This document shows, one piece after another, positions 55,155-62,935 of a stretch of DNA of 64,000 nucleotides. Under the pieces are notes generated by a model, which saw only the letters and a list, made by a program, of their open reading frames with translations, searched no databases and was not told the DNA's origin. The translations under genes and the position numbers were made by a program. Origin of the DNA: Owenweeksia sp. Lineage in GTDB: Bacteria > Bacteroidota > Bacteroidia > Flavobacteriales > Schleiferiaceae. Position 1 is the first letter of the stretch, and each line of letters begins with the position of its first letter. The stretch spans positions 62,001-126,000 of the forward strand of contig NZNV01000001.1 of the NCBI GenBank assembly GCA_002695025.1. Reading direction: 5' to 3'.

Positions 55155-56651
55155 ATGTACCTGATGCGTATCCTATTACTGCTAATCCTAGTCTCCCCCT
55201 GCTTACAGGGGCAAACGGTGTTTAACCGCACTTACAGAATTGGTGGAAATAATTTCACCGAACTTTTAGTTACCGATACTGGCTATGTATCTGCCGCCTT
55301 AGATGACGATAATGTCAAGCGACTGGATTTCTCTGTGTACGATTTACAGGGGAACCCATTAGATACTGTTCAGCATGATTTTAACAATGTGGGTTATCTG
55401 CCTGAGAATTGCGGGAAATGCTTACATGAAGTAAACCATTCTTTGTATTACGCCCAATCGCATTTCGATGCCGGGGATTCGGCCTATGTTCATTTTTTAA
55501 AGCTTGATGCCAATCTGAACCTTCTCGATTCGGGCAATTATGTATACCGGGATTCATTGGGTACTCAAATTTATGCTATGGCCTTTGACAGTGATTCTAC
55601 TTTTTTGATCACTGGATATACTTTTCGTAAAAAGCCCCCACTACTCGGCAAATATGACTTGCTGGTTGCTAAATTCGATACGGCTTTTAACCTGCTTTGG
55701 GAAAAAGGGATTGAGGATAACAGGCCAAATGAGGACCTGGGCTATATTGGACTGGATATTACCGTTGATCATTACAATAGTGTCCTGATCTCCGGGTATG
55801 GAAAGTACGGCCCAAACTCCTCTATTGTAGCCCGGTTCAGGCGTTCGGATGGGTATATGCATTGGTTCAGGGAGTACGTGGGGCCGTTGGGCGATGCCGG
55901 AATGTATACCAGTGATAATGGGGATGGTACTTATCAATTTGTACGTCATGTCAACACCGCACAGACCTCCACTAAGGGAACTCTTTATAATAAGATTGTT
56001 ACAGGCACCATAGATAGCACAGGGAGTTACAGCCAACTATCTACCCTGGGGCCTAATGATCAGATGATCTTTACCACCGATCTTATCCCTACCTCAGACG
56101 GGAATTTCTATGCAGCCGGTTTTACCAATATCAACGGTGCCCGCAACAGCTTTGGTTTGAAGTTCGCTCCCAACGGGGACAGCCTTTGGATGCGCTATTA
56201 CTACCACGAAGATCAACCCGATCATTCCCAGGTGGAAATATTCTTTGAAACCCCGGACAGCGGTTTTATCCATGCGGGATATTATGTGGACCTTTTTCAA
56301 TCAGCTGGTACAGGCGTATTTACCTGGCTGCTTAAAACCGACCAGTACGGGTGTGACAGTATCGGTTGCCACAAAGTGGGTTTATACGAAGCCCACATTC
56401 CCGGCCTTTTGGAAGTGTTTCCCAACCCTTCCACCGGTGACTTCCGTTTAAGCTGGACCTACGGTCCACCAGAAACTTTTGCACTCACTATTCAGGATGT
56501 TAGCGGTAAAGTTATTTACCGGGATGACACCGCTTTTCTCAGCGAACAGGACTATAATGTTGACCTGCGCCAGCACCCGCCAGGCGTGTATCTGCTGCAT
56601 CTGACTCTGGACGGGAAGCACGTGGTGAGCCGGAAGTTGGTGGTTTTTTAG
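55155..56651 (+). CDS. T9SS-exported protein of unknown function
   Basis: A 498-residue secreted protein; ATG 55155 (or 55164) gives the signal peptide MRILLLLILVSPCLQGQ. The body is a series of beta-strand repeats with phrases such as LVAKFDTAFNLLWEKGI, LKLDANLNLLDSGN and GLKFAPNGDSLWMRYY. This pattern is typical of the beta-propeller-like proteins that Bacteroidota export in numbers. The last 80 residues are a type A T9SS domain (LEVFPNPSTGDFRLSW, then PPGVYLLHLTL). No enzyme motif is seen. Its TAG stop lies inside the first heptad-repeat block, so the 3' end abuts the repeats. Confidence 0.85.
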   Translation: MYLMRILLLLILVSPCLQGQTVFNRTYRIGGNNFTELLVTDTGYVSAALDDDNVKRLDFSVYDLQGNPLDTVQHDFNNVGYLPENCGKCLHEVNHSLYYAQSHFDAGDSAYVHFLKLDANLNLLDSGNYVYRDSLGTQIYAMAFDSDSTFLITGYTFRKKPPLLGKYDLLVAKFDTAFNLLWEKGIEDNRPNEDLGYIGLDITVDHYNSVLISGYGKYGPNSSIVARFRRSDGYMHWFREYVGPLGDAGMYTSDNGDGTYQFVRHVNTAQTSTKGTLYNKIVTGTIDSTGSYSQLSTLGPNDQMIFTTDLIPTSDGNFYAAGFTNINGARNSFGLKFAPNGDSLWMRYYYHEDQPDHSQVEIFFETPDSGFIHAGYYVDLFQSAGTGVFTWLLKTDQYGCDSIGCHKVGLYEAHIPGLLEVFPNPSTGDFRLSWTYGPPETFALTIQDVSGKVIYRDDTAFLSEQDYNVDLRQHPPGVYLLHLTLDGKHVVSRKLVVF

Positions 56652-56761
56652 TTGGGAGTCTGTAGTTGGGAGTCTGTAGTTGGGAGTAGGGAGTGTGGAG
56701 TTGGGAGTTGGGAGTTAGGAGTTAGGAGTGTGGAGTAGGGAGTCTGGAGTTTTTTAGTTGG
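56650..56761 (+). repeat. Degenerate 7-bp tandem repeat block A
   Basis: A run of heptamers fitting KAGTNNG (TAGTTGG, GAGTCTG, TAGTTGG, GAGTCTG, TAGTTGG, GAGTAGG, GAGTGTG, GAGTTGG and so on) in one orientation, with short slips. It begins on the stop codon of the upstream gene. Several GGG tracts (for example 56689-56691, 56703-56705 and 56710-56712) could allow G-quadruplex formation. Confidence 0.88.
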
Positions 56762-57029
56762 CTTTTGCGGTAAGGTGGCTGTGTATTTTGTTTGGTTCGG
56801 AATACAGGCAGCGGATATTGTATTGAGGTCTGTTTTTTGTGGAGGGTTTATGATGCCACACGGCTGTTCACTCTTTGATAGAACAGGGCATATTACATCT
56901 TTGGTCTGCCAGTGAGGAAGCCAGTCTTATAGGGGGTAAGGGCATAGGGAGAATAGCTCCTTCTCTGGTGGGTTTTGGTGAATGAAAAGGAAGGAAAGGC
57001 CGGAGATTATAATAAATGCTTTGATACTA
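56762..57029. other. Intergenic stretch without recognised content
   Basis: Between repeat block A and the end of the minus-strand T9SS gene. T/G-rich at first, then ordinary composition. No open frame of credible coding character, hairpin terminator or RNA gene was recognised. Confidence 0.5.
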
Positions 57030-57953
57030 TTAAGGCATTTTATAAAATGTTATGGTTTCTTTTGGATAATTTCCATCCATCAATTGTATGAGATAGGTGC
57101 CGGGTGTTAGCTGATGTGTTTCTATTGTAAGAACCTGGTCTTTTACCTCTTCCTGATTTTCAAGAATCAAATTCCCATTTATACCTATTATTTTAAATAG
57201 AACCTGATCTTTATATGTTTCATTTAATTTGATGTGGATTTCATTATAGGAGGGATTGGGGAATAGGCTGCTTTTTGACTTATAATCCCTGTTTGAAGTT
57301 GAAAAGTATGGGACGGGGTCACAATCGCTTACTCCGTTAGGATATAGTATCACACCACCGGTTTTGAGGCAGGTTAACCAGGAATCCCATTCAAATAAAC
57401 AATCAAGATCGGACATTAATCCAGTACTATTACCTACTCCTTCAATTATGAATCGATTTGATGAGCAATTATCCATATTGTATTTCTTATGATAAACCCC
57501 ATTTAGAAGCACGGAATCAATGCTAGTGATTATGGTACCCCCGGGATAATTGAGAAATGAGGAAAAAGGCATAGTATCGCCAATTGATATATTGAAATCG
57601 TAGAGGATACTTTCGGTCTGGCCCCCTGAATTGATTATCCAAACTTTTTTTCCAGGAATATCATTTCTGAAAGCACCTGCATAACCTTTATAACCAATGG
57701 TTGGAAAGGGGTCGCACCCATTAGAGCCTACATGATAATAAATAGTGTTATAATTTAATTTATGATATATAGTTGAGTCTATAATGGTGTCACCGGTTAT
57801 TATATAATGACCATCAAAGCAACATCCAAAGCAATCATGGCCTCCACCTTGCTCCCGCCAAATTGTACCTTGGGTAGTAGGGAACGGCTGATAGGCTTGT
57901 GCTGTGCATAGCATGCTCAGTAATGAGAAGGAAAGAATAGCACTTATTTTCAT
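57030..57953 (-). CDS. T9SS-exported cysteine-containing protein, unknown
   Basis: A 307-residue protein with a signal peptide (MKISAILSFSLLSMLCTAQA) and a type A T9SS tail (SSLFPNPSYNEIHIKL, then LTPGTYLIQL). The mature N terminus carries GGGHDCFGCCFDGHYIITGD, a tight cluster of cysteines that may form disulfides or bind metal. The rest is beta-rich, resembling the one-domain secreted proteins common in this phylum. No catalytic motif is seen. It is AT-richer than the genes before it and is bracketed by heptad-repeat blocks A and B, so it looks like part of an accessory region. Confidence 0.8.
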   Translation of the reverse strand: MKISAILSFSLLSMLCTAQAYQPFPTTQGTIWREQGGGHDCFGCCFDGHYIITGDTIIDSTIYHKLNYNTIYYHVGSNGCDPFPTIGYKGYAGAFRNDIPGKKVWIINSGGQTESILYDFNISIGDTMPFSSFLNYPGGTIITSIDSVLLNGVYHKKYNMDNCSSNRFIIEGVGNSTGLMSDLDCLFEWDSWLTCLKTGGVILYPNGVSDCDPVPYFSTSNRDYKSKSSLFPNPSYNEIHIKLNETYKDQVLFKIIGINGNLILENQEEVKDQVLTIETHQLTPGTYLIQLMDGNYPKETITFYKMP

Positions 57954-58023
57954 AGTAAAAGGTTTGATTATTGATTGAGTCGCAAGATAGCAAATTATCC
58001 GTTTTGGATAATTATTGGTTGGT

Positions 58024-58237
58024 GGTTTTTAGTCAGGAGTTTTTTAGTTGGTAGTCTGTAGTCTGTAGTCTGTAGTAGGGAGTAGGGAGTCTGGAGTAGG
58101 GAGTCTGGAGTTGGGAGTGTGGAGTAGGGAGTTTTTTAGTTGGTAGTCTGGAGTTGGGAGTAGGGAGTAGGGAGTCTGGAGTAGGGAGTTTTTTGGTTGG
58201 TAGTCTGGAGTTTTTAGTCTCTGGTTTTTAGTTGGTC
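58024..58237 (+). repeat. Degenerate 7-bp tandem repeat block B
   Basis: About 210 bases of KAGTNNG heptamers: three exact TAGTCTG in a row near 58050-58073, then alternating GAGTAGG, GAGTCTG and GAGTTGG, interrupted three times by a T-rich spacer (GAGTTTTTTAGTTGG). Same orientation as blocks A, C and D. It fills most of the 333-base gap between two minus-strand genes; the remainder holds nothing recognised. Confidence 0.88.
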
Positions 58238-58286
58238 AGGTAATGCTGGAATAATGAACAGTGGCCCCGGAACTACTGGTTATTAA

Positions 58287-58724
58287 TTAATATTGAGAGG
58301 TAAGGTGAATAGAGGTATTGCCAAACTGCACGCAGTAGAGGCCATTATTCAAATCAACCGCAGACATTTTTACGGTGATCACGTCTCCACAGGAAGCCTG
58401 GAAGGAATAGGCTGGACCCACGGATCCGAGGGAACCACCGGTAACATAGGTTCCGTTTACATACACGGCTACCACAGCCTTGTGGCTGCCGCAAAGGTTA
58501 TTGTTTACCACATTAATACAAAAGCCCTGGTAAACCGGGATAATGGGACCTGTACAGCTAACCGTGTACTGAAAGGCATCATCCATGGTAAAAGGACTGC
58601 AATCTCCTACACAGGCCTTACCCCTTACGTTGGAGTAACACCTTTGGGTAGAAAGCTGAGCGAAGCCCATTTCCGGTAAAAGGAGAAGGGCACTAAAGGC
58701 AAATAGAAAGATAAAATTTTTCAT
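58287..58724 (-). CDS. Small secreted protein with eight cysteines, unknown
   Basis: A 145-residue protein with a signal peptide (FIFLFAFSALLLLPEMGFAQ) and eight cysteines spread through the mature region (RCYSNVRGKACVGDC, then SCTG, FCIN, LCGS, SCGD and YCVQ), suggesting several disulfides. The body is beta-rich (VVAVYVNGTYVTGG). There is no T9SS tail or lipobox, so it is periplasmic or released. I recognise no family. It is isolated between repeat block B and a 540-base gene-free stretch. Confidence 0.7.
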   Translation of the reverse strand: MKNFIFLFAFSALLLLPEMGFAQLSTQRCYSNVRGKACVGDCSPFTMDDAFQYTVSCTGPIIPVYQGFCINVVNNNLCGSHKAVVAVYVNGTYVTGGSLGSVGPAYSFQASCGDVITVKMSAVDLNNGLYCVQFGNTSIHLTSQY

Positions 58725-59266
58725 GACATAGCGAATTTAGAGTAGAGGGGGTCACCGTTCATTTTGTATAGCACCGAATTATAAAGGGATATACCCTTCT
58801 AAGCTACATAAAAAAATCACATAAAATGTAAATACCGATATAGAGGTTTACCCTGAAATAAAGTAATTTGTAAAAAGGAGAGTATCTATATAAAAGGCAT
58901 TGTGGAATTTAAGCTAAGGGTAAGTTGAAATATATCTCCAGTGTTTTTAAAGGTTTACACTTTATTACGGTATTTGAGAGGAAGAGGGTGGTGCTGGCCC
59001 AAAATCTTTGATATTATGATGTGAAACCGGGCTTGCCATCAGCTCCTCCATCTTTATTTTTCAACACTTCAATTTTATAAAGGAAGGCTGTTGCGGGTAG
59101 TACTACCTGATTTTAGAATAAGGGTACAACTACGTTCAGCCAGGCCACGGTAATCTGTGAATTTTGAATTGTTCAATTCCCAAAAAACATATACCGTGTG
59201 GCGGGAGAGAACGGGCGGACGCTGAAAAGCCCGGACAGAGTAAGCATATCTTTTAAAACTATAAGC
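58725..59266. other. AT-rich intergenic stretch
   Basis: About 540 bases between the cysteine-rich protein gene and the beta-rich protein gene. It must contain divergent promoters, but no consensus pair was found by eye. A GTG at 59198 opens the downstream frame 23 codons earlier than the start chosen. No RNA gene or repeat recognised. Confidence 0.45.
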
Positions 59267-59791
59267 ATGTCTTATTCCGGAACTATTGAAGCATCTTTTG
59301 ACAATAAGTCAACCCACGCCACTTTTACCATTGGTGAAACAAGCACCAATGAAGGAGCCAAGTTTAGCACGGATGGAAGTCTTCCTCACACTTTAAGCCC
59401 TGGTGCTGAAACTTTTGACGCTATTGGGATACTGATTTTAGGAGTTGGTGGTTATGCCAATTCAGCTAAAATCACCATACCCTTTACCATTACCAATGTG
59501 CAGGATCCCTCCAAATCTTTCTCCGGATCCTTTTATGTGTATTGCAGCGGTGGTAATTATTATCCTGACTTTTTGAACGTAGAAACCGAGGGTGGCAACC
59601 TCTCCCAAACGGTTCAATTGGGCGAAAGTGCCACCGAGCAAGAACTTAACCCTAATCCTACCTATGATTTGGGAACGGTTAACTTTCAGTTGAACGATTC
59701 CGGCCTGGTCATAGGGATGGAGTCTAACTCGTACACTTTAAGTGACTTTGCGAGTGCCTTGCAGGATATTCTCTCTGATGGTGGCGAGTAA
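59267..59791 (+). CDS. Beta-rich orphan protein, unknown
   Basis: A 174-residue protein from ATG 59267 (MSYSGTIEASFDNKSTHATF); a GTG at 59198 would add 23 residues of less convincing sequence. There is no signal peptide, lipobox or membrane segment, so it is either cytosolic or exported by an unrecognised route. Alternating hydrophobic and Thr/Ser residues (AKITIPFTITNVQDPSKSFS) suggest an all-beta fold. The acidic C terminus ends SDFASALQDILSDGGE. No family is recognised. It stands alone in a region of repeats and small unknown genes. Confidence 0.6.
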   Translation: MSYSGTIEASFDNKSTHATFTIGETSTNEGAKFSTDGSLPHTLSPGAETFDAIGILILGVGGYANSAKITIPFTITNVQDPSKSFSGSFYVYCSGGNYYPDFLNVETEGGNLSQTVQLGESATEQELNPNPTYDLGTVNFQLNDSGLVIGMESNSYTLSDFASALQDILSDGGE

Positions 59792-60087
59792 TTAAAGCTC
59801 CCGGTCAGTTACCATAAGAAAGGTTTTGCCGACCAATAACCATAGAACTAAAGGTTAGGGGTTATAGCAGGTGAGCCTGCTGTGGTGGCCCTGGTAAATG
59901 AACCGGATATTGTTCCCCGAGCCCGGGCCACCCTGATCTCAATTCCATCCCCGGCCTGTACGGTAAGAATGGCAACCTCACAAACTACGTTTACGGCAAG
60001 GGCACAGATACCCGCCAGCTTAGACTCTGATAGGGAAAGTAGCTACGGATACCCATCCTTAATTCTACGGGGCCAGTATATCCAAAG
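59792..60087. other. Intergenic stretch with possible coding remnant
   Basis: No complete gene. One frame, from about 59902 to a TGA near 60029, reads without stop and includes DLNSIPGLYGKNGNLTNYVY, then GKGTDTRQL. It looks protein-like but has no start codon, so it may be a relic. A small hairpin GCAGG/CCTGC lies at 59867-59880. Confidence 0.3.
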
Positions 60088-60117
60088 GAGGCATGCTTTG
60101 CGCGTGCCTCTTTTTTT
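60088..60117 (+). terminator. Rho-independent terminator
   Basis: Stem GAGGCA/TGCCTC (60088-60093 with 60105-60110), extended by a T-G and further pairs, followed by seven T. It reads on the plus strand and would stop transcripts from the orphan gene or the possible relic upstream. Confidence 0.75.
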
Positions 60118-60151
60118 GCCGGTGATGAAACCCGCAGGGGCCGGCAATGGT

Positions 60152-60352
60152 TTATTGGAGATTTTCCCGTACTTCATCACTGTCCAGCCCCATGTATTCG
60201 GCAAATTCCGTTATGGATACTCTTTGCCAGGGCTTTTTATGGTTTTTCAGTTTTATTTCGCGAATAAGGTCTCTGCCATATCTTACGGAATTGCCGGTAA
60301 TCAGTGCAATATCCTTGGCATTGATGACCAGTCTCTTCATTTTCTTCTCCAT
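60152..60352 (-). CDS. Small 66-residue protein, possible HTH-like
   Basis: The reading MKRLVINAKDIALITGNSVR, then YGRDLIREIKLKN and VSITEFAEYMGLDSDEV resembles a family of short Bacteroidota proteins I have seen but cannot name. The helix-turn-helix-like spacing suggests nucleic-acid binding, which is inference. It starts at ATG 60352, or at 60340. The overlapping plus-strand frames lack protein-like composition. It points away from repeat block C. Confidence 0.62.
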   Translation of the reverse strand: MEKKMKRLVINAKDIALITGNSVRYGRDLIREIKLKNHKKPWQRVSITEFAEYMGLDSDEVRENLQ

Positions 60353-60409
60353 TGTTATCCGAGTTTGAGTTTTCTTAAGTTAAAACGAGTGTTTTTTTGA
60401 ATGTATTGC

Positions 60410-60655
60410 GAGTTGGGGGAGGGGGAGTTTTTTAGTTTGTAGTCTCTAGTTTTTAGTTGGTAGTAGGGAGTAGGGAGTTTTTAGTTTCTAGTCTCCAGTT
60501 TTTAGTTGGTAGTTGGGAGTTTTTAGTTTGTAGTCTCTAGTTTTTAGTTGGTAGTTGGGAGGGGGGAGTTTTTTAGTTTCTAGTCTCTAGTTTTTAGTTG
60601 GTAGTTGGGAGTAGGTAGTTTTTTAGTTTCTAGTCTTTAGTTTTTAGTTGGGGTA
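60410..60655 (+). repeat. Degenerate 7-bp tandem repeat block C with a higher-order unit
   Basis: KAGTNNG heptamers organised into about five copies of a longer unit of roughly 42-50 bases. Each runs TAGTCTCTAGTTTTTAGTTG, then GTAGTTGGGAGT, then TTTTTAGTTT. Copies differ by point changes and slips. Same orientation as the other blocks. Confidence 0.88.
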
Positions 60656-60663
60656 TCTATGAT

Positions 60664-60717
60664 GCTTTAATCAGGGCTTATCTACGCTTTATCCATGCCT
60701 TATCCATGCTTTATCCT
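60664..60717 (+). repeat. Array of about five 10-12-bp repeats
   Basis: Consecutive units GCTTTAATCAGG, GCTTATCTAC, GCTTTATCCAT, GCCTTATCCAT and GCTTTATCCT, consensus GCTTTATCCAT. The near 11-base period matches one helical turn. It lies about 190 bases upstream of the conserved protein gene at 60910 and directly after repeat block C. It may be a protein-binding array, but that is inference. Confidence 0.75.
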
Positions 60718-60909
60718 AAAAGGGTATAGTTGGACGGAAAAGGTTTCAAAACGGCCAGGAAGGGAAAAAGCATTCCAAGAGGGTAGGGCTGTGATTTTAT
60801 GGAAAGTTTCAACTCTTTATTGTTTTAAGCGGAACGTTTGACGCATAGTACAGACTACAGGAGGGTTGCCGAGGGTTTTAGGTATATGTTTAATTTAAAA
60901 TGAATGATT

Positions 60910-61665
60910 ATGCCTAAGCAAATCGGAATCATAAAGCTGAAAGGTAAAATAGGAGACCTTTCTCTTTATAAGTCGAAAGACGGATATATGGCCCGCCAGA
61001 AAGGTGGGATTGACAAGGAGCGCATTCAGAAGGACCCGGCTTTTGAGCGTACACGTGAGAATGGCCGGGAGTTTGGACGTGCGGCCCGTAACGGGAAGCT
61101 GGTACGTGCTGCCTTAAAGAGTGTTTTGAGCCGTGCGCAGGACAGCCGTATTACCGCCCGCCTGCACCAGGTTATGATGCAGGTATTGCAAACGGACCCG
61201 GTAAATGGCCGTGGTGAGCGCAGCATCGTAAACGGGAATATGCAATTGTTGCATGGTTTTGAGTGTAATGCGGAGGCTCCGCTGGCGTCTACCTTATTTG
61301 TGCCTTATACACTGGAGGTAGATCGCAGTACGGGGATCTTTGAGGTGAAGCTGGAATCGTTCAGCCCAGTTGAGGCGATGAATGTTCCGGAGGGCACTAC
61401 TCATTTCCGATTGCTGAGTGCGAGCGCGGAGGTGAATATCAACCAGAACACTTATAAGAGTGTGAAGGAGGATAGTGACTGGCTGAGCTGGGACGGTGCC
61501 ATTTTACCGGAGATGAGCCTGCAGCACCAATTGAGTGCAGACAGCAAGCTCCCGGTATTTACACTGCTGGGAATTGAGTTTGGCCAGGAGGTAAATGGTG
61601 AGATCTACCTGCTACAGAGCGGGGCTTATAATGCTCTGCAGATTATATCGGTAGATACGCTGTAA
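60910..61665 (+). CDS. Conserved Bacteroidota protein of unknown function, paired with DUF5675
   Basis: A 251-residue protein; ATG 60910 (MPKQIGIIKLKGKIGDLSLY) is preferred over 60904. The N-terminal third is basic, with a recurring pattern GYMARQKGGIDKERIQKDPA, then FERTRENGREFGRAAR, which I recall from many uncharacterised Bacteroidota proteins. The C-terminal two thirds are beta-rich (LFVPYTLEVDRSTGIFEVKL), and the end contains LLGIEFGQEVNGEIYLLQSG. No signal peptide. The DUF5675 gene begins one base after its stop codon. Function is unknown. Codon use is noticeably even and GC-richer than the flanking repeats. Confidence 0.78.
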   Translation: MPKQIGIIKLKGKIGDLSLYKSKDGYMARQKGGIDKERIQKDPAFERTRENGREFGRAARNGKLVRAALKSVLSRAQDSRITARLHQVMMQVLQTDPVNGRGERSIVNGNMQLLHGFECNAEAPLASTLFVPYTLEVDRSTGIFEVKLESFSPVEAMNVPEGTTHFRLLSASAEVNINQNTYKSVKEDSDWLSWDGAILPEMSLQHQLSADSKLPVFTLLGIEFGQEVNGEIYLLQSGAYNALQIISVDTL

Positions 61666-61666
61666 G

Positions 61667-62092
61667 ATGGAATTGCTGCTTATGCGCAGCTATGATCCAT
61701 CAGGTTGCAATGGAAGGTTGTTCTGTAAGGGGCGGTTCACCTGTTTTACGATAGAGCTGCCCTGGAGGAACAACCTCCGCAACCACAGCTGCATACCGGA
61801 AGGAAGGTATCCTTTAAAAGCGGGACATAGCCTTAAATGGGGGTACCACATACGCCTGGAAGGCGTGCCTGGCAGGAAGGGGATCGTATTTCACCCGGCC
61901 CACTATGCCTTGCTGCAACTGCAGGGGAGCATTGCTCCGGTGCGTGCCTTGCAGGGTATGGGAGTGGGTTACCTTTCTACAGTGGCCTATGATCAAGTGA
62001 AGGCACTGGTATTACCGGTACTGGAACGTGAGGAGGAAGTTTATTTAACTATAAAAGCCGAGGATTATGAAAGATGTATGGAAGGAAGATGA
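61667..62092 (+). CDS. DUF5675 family protein
   Basis: A 141-residue protein that matches the DUF5675 pattern: FTIELPWRNNLRNHSCIPEG, then YPLKAGHSLKWGYHIRLEGV, then RKGIVFHPAHYALLQLQGSI. The conserved histidine and the GxI segment suggest a possible hydrolase or peptidoglycan-related fold, but no activity is established. There is no signal peptide. It follows the preceding gene after one base, so the two are a co-translated pair, and its stop codon touches repeat block D. DUF5675 proteins often occur near prophage or secretion-associated genes; nothing else of that kind is visible here. Confidence 0.78.
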   Translation: MELLLMRSYDPSGCNGRLFCKGRFTCFTIELPWRNNLRNHSCIPEGRYPLKAGHSLKWGYHIRLEGVPGRKGIVFHPAHYALLQLQGSIAPVRALQGMGVGYLSTVAYDQVKALVLPVLEREEEVYLTIKAEDYERCMEGR

Positions 62093-62271
62093 GTAGTAGG
62101 GAGTTTTTAGTTGGTAGTAGGGAGTTTTTAGTTGGCAGTAGGGAGTCTGTAGTGTGGAGTAGAGAGTTTCTAGTCTCCAGTTTTTAGTTGGTAGCCGGGA
62201 GTTGGGAGTAGGGAGTTTCTAGTCTCTAGTTTTTAGTTGGTAGCCGGGAGTTTGGAGTAGGGAGTCTGGAG
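62092..62271 (+). repeat. Degenerate 7-bp tandem repeat block D
   Basis: About 180 bases of KAGTNNG heptamers with the same T-rich spacers and the same longer unit as block C (CTAGTCTCTAGTTTTTAGTT, then GGTAGCCGGGAGT). It fills the whole gap between the DUF5675 stop codon and the end of the convergent response-regulator gene. Confidence 0.88.
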
Positions 62272-62272
62272 G

Positions 62273-62935
62273 TTAAAGCAGATCATAATCCTTTACGAGG
62301 CCTGTTTGAATGGCGTATCTGATAATACCAGCTACATTTTTTACTTCGAGTTTAGCTAGTATATGCTTGCGATGTGTATCTACGGTATGTTTACTGATAA
62401 ATAATTGTTCTGCAATTTCTTCTGTGCTTTTTCCCCTTACAATCAAACGTATAACATCCTTTTCTCTTTCGGTTAATTCAACGTCTACATTAGTCCGGTA
62501 GGAGAGAGGTTTTTTAAAGGTACTCATGATGGTTCTGGTAATTTCTTTTTCATAATAGGGTTCGCCACCGGCTACGCAGTTGATGGCTTCCATGAGTACT
62601 TTTTTACCGGAATTTTTTAAGACGTATCCATCGGCCCCGGAGGCGATGAGGTTCTTCACGAATTCTTTTCTGTTATACATGGTTAATACGATAATCCCAA
62701 TTTCAGGATAGTTTTCCTTTATTTTAAGAGTAGTATCAATACCATCCATTACGGGCATATTAATATCCATTAAGATAATATCTAATTCAGGAAGCTGCTT
62801 TATCTGTGCCAACACCTCTTCGCCATTGATAGCTTCCGCAATAATGGTAATAGAAGGCTCCGGTTCCAGTAAAGATTTTAAGCCTTCCCGAATAAGGTCA
62901 TGGTCATCGGCTATAAGTATCTTAACGGTTTTCAT
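62273..62935 (-). CDS. NarL/LuxR-family response regulator
   Basis: A 220-residue regulator. The receiver (about 1-125) has the acidic pair in LIADDHD, phospho-acceptor Asp57 in ILMDINMPVMDG, Thr in LTMYNRKE and Lys in YVLKNSG. The LuxR-type helix-turn-helix (about 150-215) reads LTEREKDVIRLIVRGKSTEE, then FISKHTVDTHRKHILAKLEV. It is translationally coupled to the kinase gene upstream (ATGA overlap), so they form a classic pair. Targets are unknown. The gene ends right beside repeat block D. Confidence 0.93.
   Translation of the reverse strand: MKTVKILIADDHDLIREGLKSLLEPEPSITIIAEAINGEEVLAQIKQLPELDIILMDINMPVMDGIDTTLKIKENYPEIGIIVLTMYNRKEFVKNLIASGADGYVLKNSGKKVLMEAINCVAGGEPYYEKEITRTIMSTFKKPLSYRTNVDVELTEREKDVIRLIVRGKSTEEIAEQLFISKHTVDTHRKHILAKLEVKNVAGIIRYAIQTGLVKDYDLL

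Noticed and set aside
58293-58679. Plus-strand frame of 128 codons opposite the eight-cysteine protein
   Set aside because: The minus-strand frame has a clear signal peptide and cysteine spacing; the plus-strand reading has none.
59882-60400. 172-codon plus-strand frame
   Set aside because: It crosses a rho-independent terminator, runs opposite the 66-residue gene and has no protein-like pattern.
56650-62271. Heptad repeat blocks as a CRISPR array
   Set aside because: There are no spacers of uniform length, no palindromic repeat of 25-40 bases and no cas genes; the unit is a 7-base tandem repeat.
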